Shown here in pieces: positions 58,856 through 64,000 of a stretch of DNA of 64,000 nt. The stretch is from contig PLTN01000167.1 of assembly GCA_003164495.1 (NCBI GenBank), positions 164,867 through 228,866 of the forward strand. Reading direction: 5' to 3'. This DNA is from Vulcanimicrobiota bacterium. GTDB lineage: Bacteria; Vulcanimicrobiota; Vulcanimicrobiia; Vulcanimicrobiales; Vulcanimicrobiaceae. The number at the start of each line of letters is the position of its first letter. Position 1 is the first letter of the stretch. A program made the translations under genes and the position numbers. The notes beneath the pieces are model-generated. The model had not been told where the DNA came from, did not search any database, and saw only the letters and a list, made by a program, of their open reading frames with translations.

Positions 58856-59581
58856 ATGCCGCGCGTTGCATTAGTTACCGGCGGCGCTTACGGGATCGGA
58901 CGCGCCGTCTGTCAGCTACTCGCTGAGAGTGGTTGGAGTATCGTGAGCTTTGACCGCGATGCGGAGCGTAACAGGGAGACGGTCGACGCAATTTGTAGGG
59001 CCGGCGGTGATGCACGCGGCCTCACGGGCAATGTTGCCGATCCTGCCGCTGCCGAAATGGCGTGCGAATTCGCGGAAGAAGATGGTCGAAGCCTCAAGGC
59101 ACTCGTGAACTGTGCGGCAATGCGGCATGCGGGTACGATTCTGCAAATCACGCCGGTGCAATGGGCCGAAACCATTGACGCCTGTTTAACCGGGACGTTT
59201 CTTTTCTGCCGAGCCGGAGTCGCGCGCATGAAGGCCGGCGGTGGTGGCGCGATCGTTAACTTTTCCTCGACCGACGCTGCTGGTCGCAAAGGGATGATCG
59301 CATATGCGACCGCAAAGGCGGCGATCGAGAACTTCACGCGCTGCCTAGCAGCCGATCATCGCCAGGACCGCATCCGCGTCAATGCGATCATTCCGCCGTT
59401 TACCGTGACGGGTATGACCGAGCACTATCCATCCGAGCGCCTTGCTGAAATGGACCAGGCCTCCCCTTCGGGGAAGGCCGCCCGGCCGATCGACATCGCG
59501 TACCTCGTGCGCTTTCTTGTTTCCGATGAATCTGCAACGCTGACCGCCGGAATGTTCGGCGGTGCCGTGCCGAACCGCTAA
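58856..59581 (+). CDS. Short-chain dehydrogenase, probable cis-dihydrodiol dehydrogenase
   Basis: This 241-residue SDR has LVTGGAYGIGRAVCQLLAES, NAD-preferring VSFDRDAERNRE, Ser in VNFSSTDAAG and catalytic YATAK. Its place between a ring-hydroxylating dioxygenase and extradiol dioxygenases predicts oxidation of a cis-dihydrodiol to a catechol. The ending AGMFGGAVPNR is shorter than typical BphB enzymes, so the substrate may be atypical. The LigB-like gene follows seven bases later. Confidence 0.83.
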   Translation: MPRVALVTGGAYGIGRAVCQLLAESGWSIVSFDRDAERNRETVDAICRAGGDARGLTGNVADPAAAEMACEFAEEDGRSLKALVNCAAMRHAGTILQITPVQWAETIDACLTGTFLFCRAGVARMKAGGGGAIVNFSSTDAAGRKGMIAYATAKAAIENFTRCLAADHRQDRIRVNAIIPPFTVTGMTEHYPSERLAEMDQASPSGKAARPIDIAYLVRFLVSDESATLTAGMFGGAVPNR

Positions 59582-59587
59582 ATCGGT

Positions 59588-60526
59588 ATGCCGCTCGTTC
59601 ACGGGGAGGCACTCTCCTACTCGCCCCTACTGTACCGCCCGCTTGCGCGTTGGGCTGAGGTTCGGGGCATGCTAGTTGGTGACGTGACACAGCCGCTCTC
59701 CGCAAAGGCAGAGACTCCTGAACGCCTCGAGCAGTACGCGGGAATGCTCGATGAAGCGTTCTGGTTCGCCGCCGAACGGCTTGCGCTCGCGCAGCTAGAC
59801 ACGCTCGTCGTTCTAGTCGCTGACCGCGGGCAGGTCTTCGATCTACGCAACACGCCGCAGCTTCACGTTTTTGCCGGCGAGGATATCTGGGGCGACCCCG
59901 CACTGTCGGCGCTGGGTGAGGCGCCCCGTCCAACGAACTTCTCTTGCGATGCGGATCTTGCGACCTTCATTAGCGAGGAACTCGCTTCACACGGCTTCGA
60001 CATTTCCGAAAGCCGCGGAACGTTCGAGCCGCTCGGCGATCCGGAACACGGCGTCGGTGCAGCGTTCGTGGAACCGGTAATGCGGCTCACCGCGAGTGCC
60101 GGCTGTCGCGTCGTCCCGATCCACGTCAACGCGCACGTCGCGCCGGCAATTACCGGGCACCGGATGGTAGCATTTGGAAGGGCTCTGGCCGACGCGCTTG
60201 CGCTCACGCCCAAACGTGTAGGAATTCTCGCGAGCGGCGGCCTGAGCGGGGATCCGAACGGTATGCTCGCCGGCTGGATCGATGACGTCCTCGACCGCTG
60301 GATCCTTGCTCGGCTCGCGACGGGCCGTTCCCATGATCTCGGCACCATCTTCGATATCGAGTCGCAAGGTCTCCGAGGCGCCACCGGTGAGGTGCGCTTG
60401 TGGATCGCTGCCGGAGCGGCGATGGAGCAAGCCGGCTATGCTGGGCGGCTTGCAACGTACATTCCGCTGCACCACGCAGCAGTCGGCACCGCTTTCATGC
60501 ACTGGGGAGGTTCACGATGGCCGTAG
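59588..60526 (+). CDS. LigB-like protein lacking catalytic residues (probable alpha-type partner)
   Basis: This 312-residue LigB-fold protein is a paralogue of the next gene product, alignable through LASGGLSGDPNGMLAGWID. The iron ligand His of the SHAP motif is Tyr11 (ALSYSPLLY) and the acid/base His is Gly221 (GGLSGDP). The second ligand region is VADRGQVFD. It therefore is probably not catalytic. In 2-aminophenol 1,6-dioxygenase the alpha subunit is likewise a metal-free LigB homologue paired with an active beta subunit, which is a good model. It overlaps the active gene by ten bases. Confidence 0.78.
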   Translation: MPLVHGEALSYSPLLYRPLARWAEVRGMLVGDVTQPLSAKAETPERLEQYAGMLDEAFWFAAERLALAQLDTLVVLVADRGQVFDLRNTPQLHVFAGEDIWGDPALSALGEAPRPTNFSCDADLATFISEELASHGFDISESRGTFEPLGDPEHGVGAAFVEPVMRLTASAGCRVVPIHVNAHVAPAITGHRMVAFGRALADALALTPKRVGILASGGLSGDPNGMLAGWIDDVLDRWILARLATGRSHDLGTIFDIESQGLRGATGEVRLWIAAGAAMEQAGYAGRLATYIPLHHAAVGTAFMHWGGSRWP

Positions 60527-61509
60527 GGTTTGGAATGGCGTCATCACACGCGCCGAGTCTCTTCGCTGAGACCTACGGCGGCTGGCAGCGCGTATGGGAG
60601 CGGTTCAGCGGCGGAAACGTCGGGCCGCCGGAACTTGCCGCCGAAGGGCCCGAAACGATCGCCTCGTTCGTGACGCGGACGGCTGCGGCGTTCGCGACCC
60701 TCCGCGAGCAGCTGACGGCCTACGCGCCCGACGCGTTGATCGTGCTCGCCGGTGACCAAAACGAGTGGTTCGACGCGGCCCATCTACCGAACTTGATGAT
60801 CTATGCCGGTGAGGACGACATCGTCGGCTTTCATAACTTCGGCTCGGATGACGTCGAGCCGCGGTTGCTGCCCTGGGAGCATCCGGAACGCTTCGGCGTC
60901 CGGCTACGCGTCGATCATGAGCTTGCGGAGCACCTGCTCGCGGGGCTCGTCCGCGAGGGCTTCGACGTCGCGATCAGTCGAAAGCTCCCGTCCCGCGAGG
61001 ACCCTCGGCGTGCCGCACCACATGCACTCGTGCGCCCGCTCCCGCTTGTCCTGCCGACGATTGAGCTCCCGATCGTTCCACTCATGATGAAAACCGTGGA
61101 ACGGAGTCCGGCAATTCTCAACGGTGAGCGCTGCCTCGAACTGGGGCGCGCGATCGTGTCGGTCTGTTCTACCAGTCGTAAGCGCATCGCGCTCTATGGG
61201 AGCGGCGGGCTCTCGCACGATCCCAGCGGTCCGCGTGCGGGCTGGGTCGATGAACCGCTCGACCGCTGGGTCCTAGAACAGTTTGCAAATGGGACCCCGG
61301 AACGCCTGGGAGCCCTCTATTCTTTTCGCTCAGGCTGGACCGAGTCCGGAACCGGCGAGATCCGCACCTGGCTGCCCGTCGCTGCAGCGATGGATGCGAT
61401 ATCTCCCGGCACGCAAGCAACCGTTGTCGACTACTTTGCGGCCCGCAAGTCCACCGTCGGTTGTGGTTGGGCGTTTTGGCCCGACAAAACGGAGGCACGG
61501 GTCGCATAG
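60517..61509 (+). CDS. LigB-type extradiol dioxygenase catalytic subunit
   Basis: This 330-residue protein keeps His11 of the iron-site motif MASSHAPSLF and the acid/base His234 in GSGGLSHDPSG. The second iron-ligand region reads LAGDQNEWFD, like that of the gene at 28479. It would cleave the aromatic ring of a catechol or aminophenol, probably as a heteromer with the preceding protein. GGGGAGG seven bases before ATG 60517 fixes the start. The genes downstream are binding proteins and a cupin. Confidence 0.83.
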   Translation: MAVGFGMASSHAPSLFAETYGGWQRVWERFSGGNVGPPELAAEGPETIASFVTRTAAAFATLREQLTAYAPDALIVLAGDQNEWFDAAHLPNLMIYAGEDDIVGFHNFGSDDVEPRLLPWEHPERFGVRLRVDHELAEHLLAGLVREGFDVAISRKLPSREDPRRAAPHALVRPLPLVLPTIELPIVPLMMKTVERSPAILNGERCLELGRAIVSVCSTSRKRIALYGSGGLSHDPSGPRAGWVDEPLDRWVLEQFANGTPERLGALYSFRSGWTESGTGEIRTWLPVAAAMDAISPGTQATVVDYFAARKSTVGCGWAFWPDKTEARVA

Positions 61510-61542
61510 TGATGCCGCCGCGGTTACAGATAGGATCGTCTT

Positions 61543-62481
61543 ATGAGTGCAGTTCGCTATCTATTGGTCGCATGTGCCTTGTTGGTTGTCATCGGATCGG
61601 GTGCGAATGCTCAGGCCCCATTGCACCTACGGGTTGCCGGAATTCCCGTCGACGTCGGTGCCCTTTCCTATTACGCTGATCAAGAAGGTTTCTTTAAGAA
61701 GCATGGTCTCGATGTCGAGGTAATCACGGGCCAGAACGGAGCCGCGGTTGCGGCTGCTGTGGCCGGCGGATCGCTGGAAATCGGAGACGGCAACACGACC
61801 AGCGTCGCGCTGGCACATCAGGGCGGCATTCCGTTTGTGTTCATTGCGCCGTCGGGTGCGTATAGTAGCAAGGCTCCGACCAGTGCACTTGTGGTGCTCA
61901 AAACTTCACCGGTGAAGTCGGCGAAGGATCTCGTCGGCAAAGTGATCGGGATCGCCGGACTCAAAAGCGTGGGCGAGGTCGCCGCCCGCGCGTGGCTCGA
62001 AAAGAACGGTGTACCCAGCGACAACGTGAAGTATTTGGAGCTGTCATACTCCCAGATGGGCCCCGGCTTGGAGAGTGGCCGAATCGATGCCGCTCTTGCG
62101 GAAGAGCCGGCCGTCACAGCGCTGCTCAATTCGGACGCTCGCGTCCTCGCGCGCCCTTACGACATTATCGCGTCAGAATTTCTCGAGGGAGGATTCTTCG
62201 CCTCGGCCGACTTCGTAAAGGCGCATCCCGACGTCATAAAACAATTCGCCGACGCGATGGCCGACGCGGCGACTTGGGCCAACGCGCACCACGCTGAGAC
62301 CGCTGCGATCCTCACTCAAGTCGGCAAGACGGCGCTCGCGCCGAACGTGGTCCGCATCACCTACCCGCCGCGAGTGACGGCGGCACTCATTCAGCCGTTG
62401 CTCGACGCATCGGCAAAGTATGGTTTGCTAAAATCGACGTACCCGGCGTCAGACATCATTGCCCCGGGCGTTGACCACTAG
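61543..62481 (+). CDS. ABC-type substrate-binding protein, SsuA/THI5 type (subtype A)
   Basis: This 312-residue exported protein has signal peptide MSAVRYLLVACALLVVIGSG and the class II fold LRVAGIPVDVGALSYYADQE, then GFFKKHGLDVEV and GGSLEIGDGNTTSVALAHQG. It is the counterpart of the protein at 53754. It lies at the end of the dioxygenase operon, 33 bases after the LigB-type gene. Ligand unknown. Confidence 0.88.
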   Translation: MSAVRYLLVACALLVVIGSGANAQAPLHLRVAGIPVDVGALSYYADQEGFFKKHGLDVEVITGQNGAAVAAAVAGGSLEIGDGNTTSVALAHQGGIPFVFIAPSGAYSSKAPTSALVVLKTSPVKSAKDLVGKVIGIAGLKSVGEVAARAWLEKNGVPSDNVKYLELSYSQMGPGLESGRIDAALAEEPAVTALLNSDARVLARPYDIIASEFLEGGFFASADFVKAHPDVIKQFADAMADAATWANAHHAETAAILTQVGKTALAPNVVRITYPPRVTAALIQPLLDASAKYGLLKSTYPASDIIAPGVDH

Positions 62482-62525
62482 AATAACGATATGAAGATAC
62501 AAAGGATCTCTGAGGGTACATCATC

Positions 62526-62957
62526 ATGAGTACTACACCCACGGTTACCCCACGGCCGATGAAATACGTGCGGCCGGAGGTGGCGAATGGAAAGAAGATC
62601 GTCAAGCTCTGCCGCACGGATCGTATGATCGGCGCAATCCAAGTGCTCACACACGGTGGCGAAACGAACCTGCACTCGCATGCGCACTCCGATGGGTTGT
62701 GGTTTGTGTTGAGCGGACGAGTACGATTCTATGGACCAGAAGATAACGTGATCGGCGAGTACGGTCGCTATGAGGGAGGCCTCATTCCGCGCGAATGTCC
62801 CTATTGGTTCGAGGCCGTTGGCGATGAGATTGCCGAGCTGCTGCAAGTTGAAGCGTTTGATAAATCGATTCCCGACGACAAAACGCTGTTTGCCGATCGC
62901 ACCGACTATAAGCCGCGCTCACGAACGGCTTCAACGATGATCGATGCCGCGAGTTAG
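62526..62957 (+). CDS. Cupin-domain protein
   Basis: This 143-residue cupin has motif 1 TNLHSHAHSDGLWFVLSGRV (two His plus an acidic residue) and the later GRYEGGLIPRECPYWFEAV second motif. Small cupins of this type often bind Fe or Mn and act as dioxygenases, isomerases or ligand sensors. It is between two binding-protein genes and overlaps the second by 14 bases, so it is translationally coupled to uptake. Confidence 0.82.
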   Translation: MSTTPTVTPRPMKYVRPEVANGKKIVKLCRTDRMIGAIQVLTHGGETNLHSHAHSDGLWFVLSGRVRFYGPEDNVIGEYGRYEGGLIPRECPYWFEAVGDEIAELLQVEAFDKSIPDDKTLFADRTDYKPRSRTASTMIDAAS

Positions 62958-63885
62958 GCAGCTCGCCAACGCCCTACTTATAACGGCGTTCGCCTGCACG
63001 TTTGGTAACGGCGTCAGAGCCCAAACCCTGACACCGATTCGAATCATCTCAGTGCCGATCGATGTCGCGGCCGAACCGTATTACGCTGTCGAGATGGGTT
63101 TCTTCAAGAAGGCCGGCCTCGATGCGGAGATCTCCTCGTTGGCCAACGGACCCGCAATCATCGCGGCGCTGGTGGCTGGCAGCGCGGACTTCGGCACCGG
63201 GGGCACCGTTTCGATCGCGACGGCGCACGAAAAGGGAATTCCACTCGTCGTCGTCGCGCCTGCCGGATTTTACAATAGCAAGACACCGAGCGAACAACTC
63301 GTCGTTGCGAAGACCTCAACGTTTACCCAACCCAAGGATTTGAACGGGAAGACGATCGCTGTCAGCGGCCTGAAAACCATCGCCGAAGCGAGTCTCCACG
63401 CCTGGGCAGATAAGAACGGCGTGACCTTCAGTAGCCTGAAATTGATCGAGATGCCTAACAGCGCAATGGATGCAGCGCTCGCGGCGGGCCGGATCGACGC
63501 GGCGGACCTAAGCGAGCCCGTATTGAGTACCGCCCTCGCGGCAGACGCTCGGCCCTTTGCGTCGATCTTCGGGGCTATTGCCCCCGAGTGGATGGAAGGC
63601 GCATTCTTTTGCACTGCCGACTACGCGAAAGCGCACCCTGACATCGTGCGGAAGTTCAGTGAAGTGATGGCGCAAAGCGCCACCTGGGCGAATTCACATC
63701 GCGACGATACAGCAACGATCCTCGCAAAGTATGCGAAGATCCCGCCGTTGCCGGGGATGGGGCGCGTTTCATACAAGAGCCGCTTGGAGCTCTCGGATCT
63801 TCAGCTACTCATCGATGTGGGTGCAAAGTACGGCTTACTCACCAATGCGTTCCCGGCATCGGAGCTTCTGGCGGGTAAAAATTGA
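62944..63885 (+). CDS. ABC-type substrate-binding protein, SsuA/THI5 type (subtype B)
   Basis: This 313-residue exported protein has signal peptide MPRVRQLANALLITAFACTF and the class II fold ISVPIDVAAEPYYAVEMGFF, then NGPAIIAALVAGSADFGTGG and AHEKGIPLVVVAPAGFYNS. It is a near relative of the protein at 54704; both share LVVAKTST and NGKTIAVSGLKTIAE-type blocks. It begins inside the cupin gene. Together with 61543 it repeats the A-B pair of 53754-55636. Confidence 0.87.
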   Translation: MPRVRQLANALLITAFACTFGNGVRAQTLTPIRIISVPIDVAAEPYYAVEMGFFKKAGLDAEISSLANGPAIIAALVAGSADFGTGGTVSIATAHEKGIPLVVVAPAGFYNSKTPSEQLVVAKTSTFTQPKDLNGKTIAVSGLKTIAEASLHAWADKNGVTFSSLKLIEMPNSAMDAALAAGRIDAADLSEPVLSTALAADARPFASIFGAIAPEWMEGAFFCTADYAKAHPDIVRKFSEVMAQSATWANSHRDDTATILAKYAKIPPLPGMGRVSYKSRLELSDLQLLIDVGAKYGLLTNAFPASELLAGKN

Positions 63886-64000
63886 TCGAGACTGATTGAC
63901 GATCTGGAGGCTCGGACGGTGCGTACTTGATCCGTTTGATCGTCACTTAGTAGACCTTTACGTCGACTCGAGTCCGTCAAAAAGAAAACCCCGCCGTAGC
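63886..64000. other. Window end, no gene seen
   Basis: The last 115 bases after the final binding-protein gene contain no supported start, gene or clear hairpin. An A-rich run near 63980 is followed by the cut end. Confidence 0.4.

Noticed and set aside
1..64000. tRNA, rRNA, CRISPR arrays, insertion sequences, att sites
   Set aside because: None was recognised. No repeat-spacer structure, transposase motif or tRNA-like cloverleaf was seen by eye; a tRNAscan/Infernal run would be decisive.

Overview
The window is GC-rich, densely coded DNA from a diderm (Gram-negative-type) bacterium. The evidence is lipoprotein signal peptides with lipoboxes, twin-arginine signals, a TRAP transporter, many periplasmic binding proteins and a likely outer-membrane barrel. 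No rRNA, tRNA or universal marker gene is present, so taxonomy is a guess: an uncultured soil lineage such as Candidatus Eremiobacterota would fit the mix of orphan binding proteins and aromatic catabolism, at low confidence. Most genes overlap by 1-14 bases (ATGA or GTGA junctions), and GTG and TTG starts are common.

Region 1 (1-20.1 kb) is cell envelope plus peptide modification. On the + strand are two GT4 glycosyltransferases, a Thr/Pro-repeat lipoprotein, a LamG-like lipoprotein, a STAS protein and a beta-propeller lipoprotein. On the - strand a tightly coupled operon (12388 down to 6496) encodes an ABC exporter, a PqqD-like recognition protein with a precursor-like tail, an HprK-related kinase, a GT2 glycosyltransferase, a lasso-type B2 protease-like protein and a nucleotidyltransferase. 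A second, separate set (13453-18188) holds an FkbM methyltransferase, a 41-residue candidate RiPP precursor with a lasso-style leader motif, two tandem HprK-related kinases, a signal-peptidase/nucleotidyltransferase fusion and a second PqqD-like protein. No lasso cyclase (asparagine-synthetase-like) is in the window. I consider this pair of modules the most likely undescribed system. Between the two sets lies a frameshifted LuxR-type regulator. The region closes with two decayed cytochrome c genes, one with an in-frame TGA exactly at the first heme cysteine, and an intact cytochrome/barrel protein.

Region 2 (20.1-64 kb) is an aromatic-compound catabolic island of several operons. It contains four intact Rieske oxygenase large subunits plus one deleted copy, a small subunit, a Rieske ferredoxin, three LigB-type extradiol dioxygenase proteins (one a probable pseudoenzyme), a VOC protein, four alpha/beta hydrolases, a fumarylacetoacetate hydrolase-type enzyme, four short-chain dehydrogenases, RidA, two cupins, and a HyuA/HyuB carboxylase-type pair with a gamma-like zinc domain fused to HyuB. 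Regulators of the MarR, GntR, IclR and LysR families sit among them. No ferredoxin reductase is visible.

The striking theme of region 2 is binding proteins: ten of the SsuA/THI5/nitrate type (two without signal peptides), one Leu/Ile/Val type and one TRAP type. Only one ABC permease/ATPase pair and one TRAP permease accompany them. Three promoters upstream of binding-protein/oxygenase operons share the same bipartite sequence, T/C-TGGAC, 18 bases, CATAAT, which suggests coordinated control.
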